Positions 1 through 7,188 of a stretch of DNA of 19,394 bases are shown in pieces. How positions within the stretch are numbered: the stretch's first letter is position 1; the number at the start of each line of letters is the position of its first letter. A program made the position numbers and the translations under genes. This DNA comes from an uncultured Blautia sp. (lineage in GTDB: Bacteria; Bacillota; Clostridia; Lachnospirales; Lachnospiraceae): contig CAAFRY010000230.1 of the NCBI GenBank assembly GCA_900765525.1, positions 1 through 19,394 of the forward strand, read 5' to 3'. Below the pieces are notes generated by a model. The model did not search any database, had not been told where the DNA came from, and saw only the letters and a program-made list of their open reading frames with translations.

Positions 1-186
1 ACCTATGAAAACGTCCATGAGTTTATCGACCGTATTTTGATACATGAATTAGACCGGGAAACCAACACCCGGAAAATCGAAATCCATTACAGCTTTGTCG
101 GACAGGTTGATACCGAGCAGGAGCCGACGCAAGTTGTCAACCATGACCGCCGTAACATGGTAGATGTAAAAAGTATCGCTATCTAA
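1..186 (+). CDS. Large serine recombinase, C-terminal end (partial)
   Basis: This is the open 3' end of a gene that begins before the window. The last 61 codons end with TAA at 184-186. The reading contains FIDRILIHELD and a KIEIHYSFVG stretch, which resembles the C-terminal DUF4368 region of large serine recombinases of the Tn4451/Tn5397 (TnpX/TndX) group, where a similar I(V)xxIxVHE...IxIxYxFVG pattern is usual. These enzymes excise and insert mobile elements, and in that family the recombinase gene lies close to one element end. It is the only plus-strand gene here and it converges on the truncated DUF1638 gene, with stop codons overlapping. The catalytic serine domain lies outside the window, so the assignment rests on the tail alone. 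Confidence 0.7.
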   Translation, partial: TYENVHEFIDRILIHELDRETNTRKIEIHYSFVGQVDTEQEPTQVVNHDRRNMVDVKSIAI

Positions 187-662
187 CCCCAGCAAATAGA
201 AGTCCCGAATTCCATGCCATATTCTTGGCACAGCTTATCTTTCATGGCTTTAACAGAGTATTTGTCCCCGTCACTGTCTCTGAAATACATATGTCCTTTC
301 TGCTTCAGATTGTCATGCTGCATATGGTCTCTGTGAAGCAGCAGGGTGATGCAGTCGTCCACTCTGGGAATTACTATTCTGCAGGGGACTTCCTCCAGTT
401 TCCAGGAGCCTCCGCAAAAACCCATAGCAGCCAAAACGTTTTCCACACTCTCCGGCAGGCTTTTCAGCACTTCCTGAATCCTTGCCTTCATCTTCTCCGG
501 TTCCATATGCAAGTCCCGGTCCAATTCCAGTACAGGAAAAGCTGTTCCCATTTTTTCCTGGGCAGCCTGGAGATGAAAAAGCAGGGAGGTACAAGCCAGA
601 ATAACTGTATTTTTCTCCGTAACCGTACAGTCCTTTAATCCTTTTCCATATTCCTCACACAT
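183..662 (-). CDS. DUF1638 protein, C-terminally truncated
   Basis: Function is unknown. DUF1638 proteins are small cytoplasmic proteins, some found near corrinoid/methyl-transfer genes in anaerobes. Diagnostic pieces are visible: an early VILAC, the GFCGGSW segment (family: GxCGN) and IPRVDDCITLLL (family: IPRxxDCITLLLG), followed by the GHMYFRDSD segment. Only 159 codons remain; relatives I recall continue for roughly 60 more residues after the point where this one stops, so the C-terminus is missing, apparently because a mobile element sits at about 187-215. I chose ATG 660-662 because GGGAGG (670-675) lies 7 nt upstream; a TTG five codons earlier has no such site. The start overlaps the HAD gene by 28 bp, so translation is probably coupled. 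It is likely non-functional or altered. Confidence 0.75.
   Translation of the reverse strand: MCEEYGKGLKDCTVTEKNTVILACTSLLFHLQAAQEKMGTAFPVLELDRDLHMEPEKMKARIQEVLKSLPESVENVLAAMGFCGGSWKLEEVPCRIVIPRVDDCITLLLHRDHMQHDNLKQKGHMYFRDSDGDKYSVKAMKDKLCQEYGMEFGTSICWG
184..230. other. Probable mobile element end / attachment junction
   Basis: The recombinase stop (184-186) and the stop of the truncated DUF1638 reading frame (183-185, minus strand) coincide. The DUF1638 protein keeps its family-like sequence up to about LCQEYGME (near 215) and then ends abruptly within a few codons. This fits insertion of an element whose right end carries the recombinase, with the crossover somewhere in about 187-215. I cannot fix the core dinucleotide without the empty site or the other end. 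The boundaries given are an inference. Confidence 0.5.
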
Positions 663-1309
663 TTCAATGCCTCCCAAAGGTTCCCTGCGCTATTCACTCC
701 TTCCGGTACCGGTTTTCCTTCCCGGTTCAGCCATATACTTCGGATTCCCGCCTGAGCCGGACACTTCACATCGCTTTCCAAAGAATCTCCGATATGGACC
801 ACTTCCTCTGGTTTATTCCCTGTTTTTTCCAAAGCATAGAGAAAAATCTCTTTTCTGGGTTTGGAATACCTGGCCTGCTCACTGGTAATGATTCCTGCAG
901 GCTTTAACTGATATTTTTCGATTTCCGCCAGCACATATCTGTCATCACTGTTGGTCACAAAGTAAACCGGCAGTGACACCTCCTGCAAAAATGGAACTAC
1001 ATCCTCATAAACCGGAGAAGTACACCAGTGCTCCTCCATTCTTTCCAGAAGCTGCCGTGGATTTTTTTTACATTGAAATTCCTCTGCCAGACAATAAAAA
1101 GTTTCCAGGGCTACTTCCCTCTGGGTCTTAAAATTCTCCCCGTTAGCCTGCTCCAGCCTTTTTCTGTAATTTTTCCACCAGTAGCCTACCACCTGTTCCG
1201 GAGATTCTGCTATGCTATTTTTGTAAATATCCTTGATTACCTGCAGAGATATTGGGCTGTTCTCCTGGGCAGCCGTTCCGTAAAAATCCATAAAAACTGC
1301 TTTCAGCAC
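635..1309 (-). CDS. HAD-superfamily hydrolase (phosphatase-like)
   Basis: A cytoplasmic haloacid dehalogenase-type phosphatase of 224 residues, a usual size for the family. The four motifs are visible: motif I DFYGTA (nucleophile D8, with the DxYGT form seen in one HAD branch instead of DxDGT), a helical cap, motif II FVTNSD, motif III lysine in SKPRKEIF, and motif IV HIGDSLESD. The natural substrate cannot be told. The start is a GTG at 1307-1309 preceded by a perfect AGGAGG 9 nt upstream; the open frame extends further, but that would overlap the flavodoxin gene heavily. It lies 20 bp after the flavodoxin stop and overlaps the DUF1638 start, so it is an internal gene of the EFR1 operon. Confidence 0.85.
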   Translation of the reverse strand: MLKAVFMDFYGTAAQENSPISLQVIKDIYKNSIAESPEQVVGYWWKNYRKRLEQANGENFKTQREVALETFYCLAEEFQCKKNPRQLLERMEEHWCTSPVYEDVVPFLQEVSLPVYFVTNSDDRYVLAEIEKYQLKPAGIITSEQARYSKPRKEIFLYALEKTGNKPEEVVHIGDSLESDVKCPAQAGIRSIWLNREGKPVPEGVNSAGNLWEALKCVRNMEKD

Positions 1310-1329
1310 TGCTTGTATCCTCCTGTTTC

Positions 1330-1824
1330 TCAATGATTTAATTTCAGCACCATATCTGCCACACAGGCACCGAAATCTTCCAATTCTCTCTGGGATTTTT
1401 CTAAATTCCCAGCCAGACCCACGGCCCCCAATTGAAATTTGCTTGCTTTTTCCCCGCTCATTCCAGAGCAAATCAGCATTCCCTTTGCCAGCATATGCCG
1501 CAGTATTTCCATAATAGCTGTATCCGTCCCCCCCGTAGGAGACTGTGCCGTTACAAAAGCTGCTCCCACCTTATTTCTGAGATTGACAGAAAAGCTGCTA
1601 TCAAACCAACGTTTTAACTCCCAGCTCATACTTGTAAAATATACCGGGGAACCAAAAATCACTCCGCCACATTGTTCCAGAAACTCTACATCTGCTTCCC
1701 CTTCCCGAATGTCCATACAGCGTACCTCAAGGAAAGGAAATCTGGACAGAATCCCATCCTCAATAAATTCTGCAGCCATTTCTGTATTTCCTGTCTGGCT
1801 GGTGTATAGAATGCCTATTTTCAT
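1330..1824 (-). CDS. Flavodoxin / NAD(P)H-dependent flavin reductase-like protein
   Basis: A 164-residue flavodoxin-fold protein expected to bind FMN and carry electrons or reduce a small substrate in the cytoplasm. The N-terminal beta strand and phosphate-binding loop MKIGILYTSQTGNTE (residues 1-15, TSQTGNT loop) are typical, as is GVIFGSPVYFTSMSWELKRWFD around the isoalloxazine-binding region and the later FVTAQSPTGGTD loop, which resembles WrbA-like proteins. An AGGAGG lies 8 nt before ATG 1822-1824. It sits 27 bp after the EFR1 gene and 20 bp before the HAD gene, all co-oriented, so it is probably co-transcribed and under the same Rrf2 control. The electron partner may be the neighbouring EFR1 protein; that is inference. 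Confidence 0.85.
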   Translation of the reverse strand: MKIGILYTSQTGNTEMAAEFIEDGILSRFPFLEVRCMDIREGEADVEFLEQCGGVIFGSPVYFTSMSWELKRWFDSSFSVNLRNKVGAAFVTAQSPTGGTDTAIMEILRHMLAKGMLICSGMSGEKASKFQLGAVGLAGNLEKSQRELEDFGACVADMVLKLNH

Positions 1825-1851
1825 TTTATTTCATCCTCCTTTTTCACGCTA

Positions 1852-2613
1852 TTACAGAAATACCTGGTTTTCTCTTCGTACTCCTTTTAAAGCTCCCAAC
1901 ATGTTTTTCATCTGTTCCTGCATAGGAGGAGGCAGAATTCTGACCTTTTCCGGGCAATGATATACGCAGGCCATGCATAGGCAACAGGCCTCTGTATCTG
2001 TCACAACCTCCCCCTTTTCCATCCGGATTGCTTCCGTGGGACAAACCTGGGCACATGTTTGACACAGATTACAGGCAGCCAGGGAAACCGGTGTCACAGG
2101 CAGAGAAAATTCCGGTTTATAAGGGTGATTCCCCGGCACCCGGACTTTTGGCCCTTGGTTTTCCTCCAACTTAGCTAAAATTTTCTTTCCAAAGTCTCTG
2201 ATTTCTCCGGCATCTTTTTCATCCGGTCTTCCTGCACCGATTTCAGGATTCATAGAGTGCTGGGCCACAAAAGCTCCAGAAGCTAAAATCTCGAAGCCAC
2301 AGTCCTCCAGCAGGTCGTTCAGTTCCAGCAGCGCATCTTCATAAGCCCTGGTTCCGTAAACAGCCAAAGTAACTGCTTTCTTTCCCTGCCCCTGAAGCTG
2401 CTGCAGTTTCTTCCCGGCCACAGCAGGAATACGTCCTCCGAAAACAGGAAGAGCCGCCACTATCACCTCTGCCTCAGGTTTTGCTTTCAAGTCCTCTTTT
2501 TTTCCCAGGTCCACAAATCTCACCTGGTCTGCAATGGCTCCGGCCAAAATCTCTCCTGTTTTTCTGGTTCCTCCGCTGGGACTGAAAAAATAAAAATCCA
2601 CATTACTAAGCAT
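1852..2613 (-). CDS. EFR1-family ferredoxin (flavodoxin-like domain plus 2x[4Fe-4S])
   Basis: A 253-residue cytoplasmic fusion of an N-terminal flavodoxin-like domain (residues 1-150, with SPSGGTRKTG in the FMN phosphate loop position) and a C-terminal dicluster ferredoxin. Two CxxCxxCxxxCP motifs are visible: C181/C184/C187/C191 and C210/C213/C216/C220, with an extra Cys at 211. This matches the EFR1 architecture found widely in Clostridia. The job is single- or two-electron transfer between flavin and low-potential iron-sulfur clusters; the partner is unknown. ATG 2611-2613 has GGAGG a few bases upstream. It is the first gene of the EFR1-flavodoxin-HAD-DUF1638 operon, and a 19-bp palindrome at 2686-2704 overlaps its promoter region, pointing to regulation by the adjacent Rrf2 protein. 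Confidence 0.9.
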   Translation of the reverse strand: MLSNVDFYFFSPSGGTRKTGEILAGAIADQVRFVDLGKKEDLKAKPEAEVIVAALPVFGGRIPAVAGKKLQQLQGQGKKAVTLAVYGTRAYEDALLELNDLLEDCGFEILASGAFVAQHSMNPEIGAGRPDEKDAGEIRDFGKKILAKLEENQGPKVRVPGNHPYKPEFSLPVTPVSLAACNLCQTCAQVCPTEAIRMEKGEVVTDTEACCLCMACVYHCPEKVRILPPPMQEQMKNMLGALKGVRRENQVFL

Positions 2614-2685
2614 ATTGATTCCTCCACTTCTTTTTATTTGATTCCGCTTCCTGTTTCAGAAGTCAAAAGCATATTCGTTTCAATC

Positions 2686-2704
2686 TGTAATCATTTTAAT
2701 TACA
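2686..2704. promoter_or_regulatory. Putative Rrf2 operator before the EFR1 operon
   Basis: The 19-bp sequence TGTAATCATTTTAATTACA is an almost perfect inverted repeat (TGTAATyA, 3-bp centre, TrATTACA). A second copy differing at two positions lies at 3222-3240 before the Rrf2 gene. The copy here sits 73-91 bp before the EFR1 start and next to a -35-like TTGACC (minus strand, 2709-2714). The -10 is unclear: ATTACA inside the palindrome is at 17-bp spacing. Confidence 0.7.
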
Positions 2705-2774
2705 GCTCGGTCAAAATAATTTTCTCTTGTGCCGCAACTCTCAGAAGCTATCTCGTCTTTTATATATGATGCTT

Positions 2775-3212
2775 TTATAGATAGGTCTTCTCTATGATAT
2801 AAGCCGTTATATCCTTTAAGCTATAAGCTTCCAGCACTTTCTCCAGAGCAGCCTGAGCCTCTTCCATTGGGGCTTCCAAAGCACCCTGAATATTGGCACC
2901 CACAAAGCATTTTGGGTTGGGATTGGGGTGAAAGTCAAAGAGGCTGGCATCTTCTTCCTTCTGAACTGCTTTGTATATATCCAGCAGAGAAATCTCCTCT
3001 TGGACTCTGGCAAGCCGGCCCCCGGGCAGACCGCTTCTCGTGGTTATAAGCCCTGCTTTTTTCAGGCAGGTCATCATCTGACGGATGACTACCGGATTTG
3101 TCCCCACACTGGCAGCCAAAAGCTCTGAGCCGGCGTCTTTTCCCTGCTGTTCCAGCAGAGCTAGTAAAGCCATCAGATGAACAGCTACTGCAAATCTAGT
3201 GTTTATTCTCAT
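2775..3212 (-). CDS. Rrf2-family transcriptional regulator
   Basis: A 145-residue winged-helix regulator of the Rrf2 family. The start MRINTRFAVAVHLMALLA, the helix-turn-helix with ELLAASVGTNPVVIRQMMTCLKKAGL (roughly residues 30-55) and the wing TTRSGLPGGRLA are characteristic. Only one cysteine lies in the sensor-loop region (NPKCFVGANI), so the three-Cys iron-sulfur set of IscR/NsrR is absent; this resembles the YwnA-type subgroup with a single reactive Cys, suggesting redox or electrophile sensing (inference). The start ATG follows AGGTGATAAT, a moderate ribosome site. It has its own promoter, TTGACA-17 bp-TAAAAT, whose -10 lies inside a palindrome, so it is probably autoregulated. It lies 161 bp upstream of, and co-oriented with, the EFR1 operon. 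Confidence 0.88.
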   Translation of the reverse strand: MRINTRFAVAVHLMALLALLEQQGKDAGSELLAASVGTNPVVIRQMMTCLKKAGLITTRSGLPGGRLARVQEEISLLDIYKAVQKEEDASLFDFHPNPNPKCFVGANIQGALEAPMEEAQAALEKVLEAYSLKDITAYIIEKTYL

Positions 3213-3221
3213 ATTATCACC

Positions 3222-3240
3222 TGTAATTATTTTAGTTACA
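3222..3240. promoter_or_regulatory. Putative Rrf2 autoregulatory operator
   Basis: TGTAATTATTTTAGTTACA, the partner of the 2686-2704 palindrome (17 of 19 positions identical). It covers the -10 hexamer of the Rrf2 promoter, so a bound protein would block polymerase. Confidence 0.7.
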
Positions 3241-3257
3241 GTTCAACTCTTTGTCAA
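3229..3257 (-). promoter_or_regulatory. Rrf2 gene promoter
   Basis: On the minus strand, a consensus -35 TTGACA (3252-3257), a 17-bp spacer, and -10 TAAAAT (3229-3234). The -10 is within the operator palindrome, and the -35 shares bases with the stem of the hairpin at 3255-3278. Confidence 0.75.
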
Positions 3258-3278
3258 GGGCCTTCTGCAAGGCCCTTG
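3255..3278 (-). terminator. Hairpin after the GH31 gene, possible terminator
   Basis: A perfect 10-bp stem, CAAGGGCCTT and AAGGCCCTTG, with a 4-nt loop, 31 bp beyond the GH31 stop. No T run follows on either strand, so intrinsic termination is uncertain. The distal stem arm overlaps the -35 box of the Rrf2 promoter. Confidence 0.45.
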
Positions 3279-3308
3279 CAAAACATAAGTAACTTTTTCA
3301 GCACACTT

Positions 3309-5309
3309 TTACAAACTGTCACACACCCAACTTCCTTTTCTGAAAAAAACCGGAATTGTCTCAATAGGTGCTTCTGCTTCTATCCACTGTCCGCCGCTGT
3401 ATGTCTTCCCTGTGCCGTATTCCACCCAGGTTTCTCTGCCCGGCAGGTACACCTTCCTCCTGGTCTGTCCCGGGCAGCACACCGGGGCCACCAGAATATC
3501 CGGTCCATAGAAATAGGTGTCCTCTATTTCCCAACATTCTTTCTCCTCCGGGTATTGATAAAACAGCGGACGCATTACCGGCGTTCCCTTTTCATGGGCT
3601 TCCTCCATGAGCCTTCTTGTGTAAGGGCGGAGCTGCTCCCTTAAATGCATATAAGTTTTACAGATTTCATATACCTCTTCTCCATAGCTCCATACCTCGT
3701 TTGCCGCACCGGAACAGCAGGTAGCTCCTCCTGAGGTGCCCTGCTGGGGCTGTCTTGGCTCTCTGTCTCCGTGCAGGCGCATTACCGGGCAAAAAGCGCC
3801 CCACTGGAACCAGCGGACAAACAGCTCCCGAAAAGCCGGGTCCTCCGGATTTCCTCCGTGGAAGCCTCCTATATCTGTGGTCCACCAGGGAATTCCTGCC
3901 AATCCCATATTCAGACCTGCCGCAATCTGATTTCTCATACTCTCAAAACTGGAAGCAATATCTCCAGACCAGACAAGAGCCCCGTATTTTTGACTTCCCG
4001 CCCATGCGCAGCGAAGTAAATTCACAATCTGCTTCTGCCCCTCAGTTTCCATTCCCTCATAGAAGGTTCTGGCATAATCCACAGGATAAATATTTCCGAT
4101 TTCCAAATCCGTTCCCAGATAATAACGGTAATTATCAAAATCATAAGCCGTATATTCCGGCTCCGCCTCGTCCAGCCAGAAAATCCGGATTCCTTTGTCA
4201 TAGTAATTCTTTTTGGCTTTCTCCCACAGATAGGCTCTGGCTCCCGGATTGGTAGCATCATAATGAATGGTTGCCCCCTCAAAATCCAATCCGGCCCTGT
4301 ATCCCCGCTCTGTGCGGATTAAATAGCCTTTTTCCAACATTTCCTGGAAGTTTTCTGATTTTCTGTCCACAGTAGGCCAGATAGAAACCATCAGTTCTAT
4401 TCCCATATCCTTCAATTCTTTTACCATGGCATCCGGGTCCGGCCAGTACACAGAGTCAAATTTCCATTCTCCCTGCTTTGGCCAGTGGAAAAAGTCAATG
4501 ACAATCACATCAATAGGAAGCCCTCTGCGCTTGTACTCTCTGGCCACCTCCAGCAGCTCTTCCTGAGTCTGGTAGCGCAGCTTACACTGCCAAAAACCCA
4601 GCCCGTACTCTGGCATCATAGGCACAGTTCCCGTTACCCGGGCATAGTCTTCCTCTATCTCAGCCGGAGTGTCTCCCAGGGTTATCCAGTAATCCAGAAC
4701 CTTTGAGGCATACGCTTCAAAGCTCATGATATTTTTTCCCAACACTGCCCTGCCTATGGCCGGATTATTCCACAAAAAGCCATAGCCCAGTGAAGACAGC
4801 AGGAAAGGTACGCTGGCCTGAGAATTTCTGTGGGCAAGCTCCAAATCCAAGCCCTTTAAATCCAGATAGGGCTGTTGGTACTGTCCCATGCCGTACAGCT
4901 TTTCCTCCTTATCCAGAGATTCCAGCCGCAGCGTCACATGATAATCTCCTGCCACATTAGGGCGGAATTCCCTGGCCTCCACTTCAATAGCGCTGCACTT
5001 CCTGTCTGTTACGTCTCTCCGGTTTCTCCAGTATTCCTCCAGAAGCAGTTTTCCCTTCTGGTTATAAACTGTAATTTTCCCGCCTTTAGTAATGAAAAGT
5101 TCTGCCTTTCCGTTTCGGATTCTGGCTCCCTCTTCCATTAGCTCCGCCTCGCCCGTTTCCTGAGCTTTGGGCAGGAGAGCCCAGGTTTCTTCCGGCATTT
5201 TGGCATTTTTCGTAGAACGGACCCGAAGACCGTTCCTGCCCCAGGCTTCTATCCAAAGCTCCTCTGCATCATAGTGATAAATAATCCTGTTGTCTTCTAC
5301 TCTAAGCAT
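3309..5309 (-). CDS. GH31 glycosidase, alpha-xylosidase/alpha-glucosidase type
   Basis: A 666-residue retaining alpha-glycosidase with no signal peptide, so it acts in the cytoplasm. An N-terminal beta-sandwich (about 1-225) precedes the TIM barrel (about 230-560) and a C-terminal beta domain. GH31 signatures: PEYGLGFWQCK, the IDVIVIDFFHWP insert, nucleophile D380 in IFWLDEAEPE, and acid/base D450 in LVWSGDIASSFES. The overall pattern recalls the XylS-like branch, which includes alpha-xylosidases, but related branches have other activities, so the substrate is open. I chose ATG 5307-5309 because GGAGGAGAGGAG lies just upstream; the longer TTG-initiated frame begins inside that ribosome site. 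It is the last gene of the transporter operon, 43 bp after the second permease, so it most likely trims imported oligosaccharides. Confidence 0.88.
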   Translation of the reverse strand: MLRVEDNRIIYHYDAEELWIEAWGRNGLRVRSTKNAKMPEETWALLPKAQETGEAELMEEGARIRNGKAELFITKGGKITVYNQKGKLLLEEYWRNRRDVTDRKCSAIEVEAREFRPNVAGDYHVTLRLESLDKEEKLYGMGQYQQPYLDLKGLDLELAHRNSQASVPFLLSSLGYGFLWNNPAIGRAVLGKNIMSFEAYASKVLDYWITLGDTPAEIEEDYARVTGTVPMMPEYGLGFWQCKLRYQTQEELLEVAREYKRRGLPIDVIVIDFFHWPKQGEWKFDSVYWPDPDAMVKELKDMGIELMVSIWPTVDRKSENFQEMLEKGYLIRTERGYRAGLDFEGATIHYDATNPGARAYLWEKAKKNYYDKGIRIFWLDEAEPEYTAYDFDNYRYYLGTDLEIGNIYPVDYARTFYEGMETEGQKQIVNLLRCAWAGSQKYGALVWSGDIASSFESMRNQIAAGLNMGLAGIPWWTTDIGGFHGGNPEDPAFRELFVRWFQWGAFCPVMRLHGDREPRQPQQGTSGGATCCSGAANEVWSYGEEVYEICKTYMHLREQLRPYTRRLMEEAHEKGTPVMRPLFYQYPEEKECWEIEDTYFYGPDILVAPVCCPGQTRRKVYLPGRETWVEYGTGKTYSGGQWIEAEAPIETIPVFFRKGSWVCDSL

Positions 5310-5352
5310 AGATATACTCCTCTCCTCCAACTTCTCGTATTCTGTTTTTTCC

Positions 5353-6201
5353 TCAGCCTTTCACCGCTCCGCTGGTCATGCCGCCTACAATGTATTTCTG
5401 CATAAAGATAAAAATCAGCAGCACAGGAATGATGGTAACCACAGCAAAGGCTGTGAGATAACTCCATTTAGTTCCATATTGTCCCATAAAATTAAAGATT
5501 CCCGCTGTAATGGGGCGGCTCTGCTGGTCAATGATAAAGGTCATACCGTAAGCCAGGTCTCCCCAGGCATAGAGAAAAGAAAAAATAGCGCAGACCATTA
5601 CCCCTGGTTTTGCAATAGGCAGAAGAATCCGGATAAAAGCAGAAAACCGATTGCATCCGTCAATATAAGCTGCTTCTTCCATATCTTTTGGAATAGCTGC
5701 AAAATAATTTTTCAAAATCAAAATGGAAAAAGGTATTCCAATGGTAGCATCAGCCAAAATAGCAGCTCCCCAGGTATTGTAAAGGTGCATGTTTTTAAAC
5801 AGTATAAACAGAGGAGTCAAAAGCACGGAAACCGGCAGCATCTGTGTTACCAGGAAAGATAACAGCATAACCTTCCTGCCCCGGAATCTGTACTTGGCGA
5901 TTCCATAAGAGGCCGGCACAGCCAGAACAACAGCTACGGCCATGGCTCCCAAAGAAATAATAAGGCTGTTTCCAAAGGAGCGGAACATATTGAAATCTCC
6001 GGTTTCCACCTGAGCTGCATAGGATTTGGTATTCAGCACATGAGGATAAAAGGTAGGCGGGTTCTGGAATATCTCGGTCTCTGTTTTCAATGAGGTTATA
6101 AAGGCCCAGTATAGAGGGAACAGCAGTACGCAGGCAATAATCAGGGCCGCAACACAGTAAATAATATTTTTTTTCTTGCTCAGTCTCTTTTCTTCATCCA
6201 T
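5353..6201 (-). CDS. Carbohydrate ABC transporter permease (MalG-like)
   Basis: An inner-membrane permease of the CUT1 sugar family, 282 residues, with about six membrane segments beginning at residues 13-35. The cytoplasmic EAA loop, which docks the ATPase, is clear at about 176-200 (EEAAYIDGCNRFSAFIRILLP). MalG-type features include the segment after TM1 (LKTETEIFQNPPTFYP) and the C-terminal end at IVGGMTSGAVKG, which is almost the family consensus (GLTAGAVKG). AGGAGG lies 7 nt before ATG 6199-6201. The start overlaps the stop of the upstream permease gene as TAATG, implying translational coupling in a heterodimeric channel. No ATPase gene is in the window. Confidence 0.93.
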   Translation of the reverse strand: MDEEKRLSKKKNIIYCVAALIIACVLLFPLYWAFITSLKTETEIFQNPPTFYPHVLNTKSYAAQVETGDFNMFRSFGNSLIISLGAMAVAVVLAVPASYGIAKYRFRGRKVMLLSFLVTQMLPVSVLLTPLFILFKNMHLYNTWGAAILADATIGIPFSILILKNYFAAIPKDMEEAAYIDGCNRFSAFIRILLPIAKPGVMVCAIFSFLYAWGDLAYGMTFIIDQQSRPITAGIFNFMGQYGTKWSYLTAFAVVTIIPVLLIFIFMQKYIVGGMTSGAVKG

Positions 6202-7094
6202 TATTCTTCCTCCTTTGTGGCTCTCAGATAAAAGACTCCAACCACCATAAGAATCACCAGCAGCACATTGGCAACTGCTGAACCCTTGCTGTACTGAAAC
6301 ATGTCAAAGGACAGCTTGTAAGAATAGGTTGACAGCATATGGGTAGAATTTACCGGTCCTCCGCTGGTCATAACATATACCAAATCGTAGACTTTAAAGG
6401 TATAAATAAATCCCAGTATCAATACAGATTCAATAGTTGGACGCAGCAGAGGCAGGGTTATCTTAAAGAAGGATTGAACGCCCGTAGCTCCGTCAATGGA
6501 AGCACTCTCGTATAATTCTTTTGGAATGGTAGTAAGACCTGTAGAAATCAGTATCATGTTAAAAGGAATTCCAATCCATACATTGGCACATATTAAAGCA
6601 ATCATAGCTGTGCTTGGAGTTGTGAGCCATTCAATGTTCTCTGAAATCAAGTGGAGACTTTTCAGGATATAATTTAAAACTCCAATGTCTGTGGCAAAAA
6701 GCAGTTTGAAAATCAGAGCTGTCACTGTAATGGGAATCATCCATGGCACCAGGAGAATCCCCCGCAAAGGCTTGGAAATCACAAACCTTTTGTTGAAAAA
6801 AACAGCCAGGGCAAAACCAATAAGGAACTGGACCACCAGACAGCATACCGTAAACAACAGCGTATTGCCCAGGGAGGTACGGAATACAGAATCCTTGAAA
6901 ATCTCTGTATAATTGGCCAGCCCTACAAAGTTTTTCTCCCCCTGCACCAGGTTAAAGGCCGTCACATCCTGAAAGCTTAATACAATATTCCGCAAAATGG
7001 GATACCCTACAAAAACCAGCATATAGAGAAAGGCCGGAAGCACAAACAGTATCCCTATATTGTCATATTTAAAAAATCGTTTTATTTTATTCAA
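6201..7094 (-). CDS. Carbohydrate ABC transporter permease (MalF-like)
   Basis: The partner inner-membrane permease, 297 residues, with about six membrane segments and the EAA loop at about 196-220 (YESASIDGATGVQSFFKITLPLLRP). The N-terminal GILFVLPAFLYMLVFVGYPI and the C-terminal TSGGPVNSTHMLSTYSYK segment are typical of MalF/UgpA-type proteins. I prefer a TTG start at 7092-7094 because a perfect AGGAGG lies 8 nt upstream. An in-frame ATG nine codons earlier (7119-7121) would place that AGGAGG inside the coding region and has no good ribosome site of its own. It follows the binding-protein gene after a 94-bp gap that holds a hairpin, so its expression is probably lower than that of the binding protein. 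Confidence 0.92.
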   Translation of the reverse strand: MNKIKRFFKYDNIGILFVLPAFLYMLVFVGYPILRNIVLSFQDVTAFNLVQGEKNFVGLANYTEIFKDSVFRTSLGNTLLFTVCCLVVQFLIGFALAVFFNKRFVISKPLRGILLVPWMIPITVTALIFKLLFATDIGVLNYILKSLHLISENIEWLTTPSTAMIALICANVWIGIPFNMILISTGLTTIPKELYESASIDGATGVQSFFKITLPLLRPTIESVLILGFIYTFKVYDLVYVMTSGGPVNSTHMLSTYSYKLSFDMFQYSKGSAVANVLLVILMVVGVFYLRATKEEE

Positions 7095-7140
7095 AGCACT
7101 TCGCCTCCTAAATTTTTGCATTTGGCCTGAAATCAGGCAG

Positions 7141-7173
7141 AAAAAGGGAGTACACGGAACTTCCGCATACTCC
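7141..7173 (-). terminator. Intercistronic terminator/attenuator after the binding-protein gene
   Basis: On the minus strand, GGAGTA and TACTCC (7147-7152/7168-7173) plus inner CGGA/TCCG pairs form an interrupted hairpin, followed by CTTTTT (7141-7145). A second small hairpin, GCCTG-4 nt-CAGGC (7125-7138), follows. A leaky stop here would give more binding protein than permease, a common arrangement for such operons. Confidence 0.6.
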
Positions 7174-7188
7174 GCTGTTTCTTCTTTC

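Noticed and set aside
635..1471. Longer 278-codon form of the HAD protein
   Set aside because: The extra N-terminus is the flavodoxin gene read in another frame; the GTG at 1309 has a perfect AGGAGG and begins with the HAD motif I strand.
3755..4255. 166-codon plus-strand open frame
   Set aside because: It lies antisense within the well-supported GH31 gene and shows no recognisable protein features.
7095..7121. ATG at 7119-7121 as start of the MalF-like permease
   Set aside because: It lacks an upstream ribosome site, and the AGGAGG just inside it matches the TTG at 7094.
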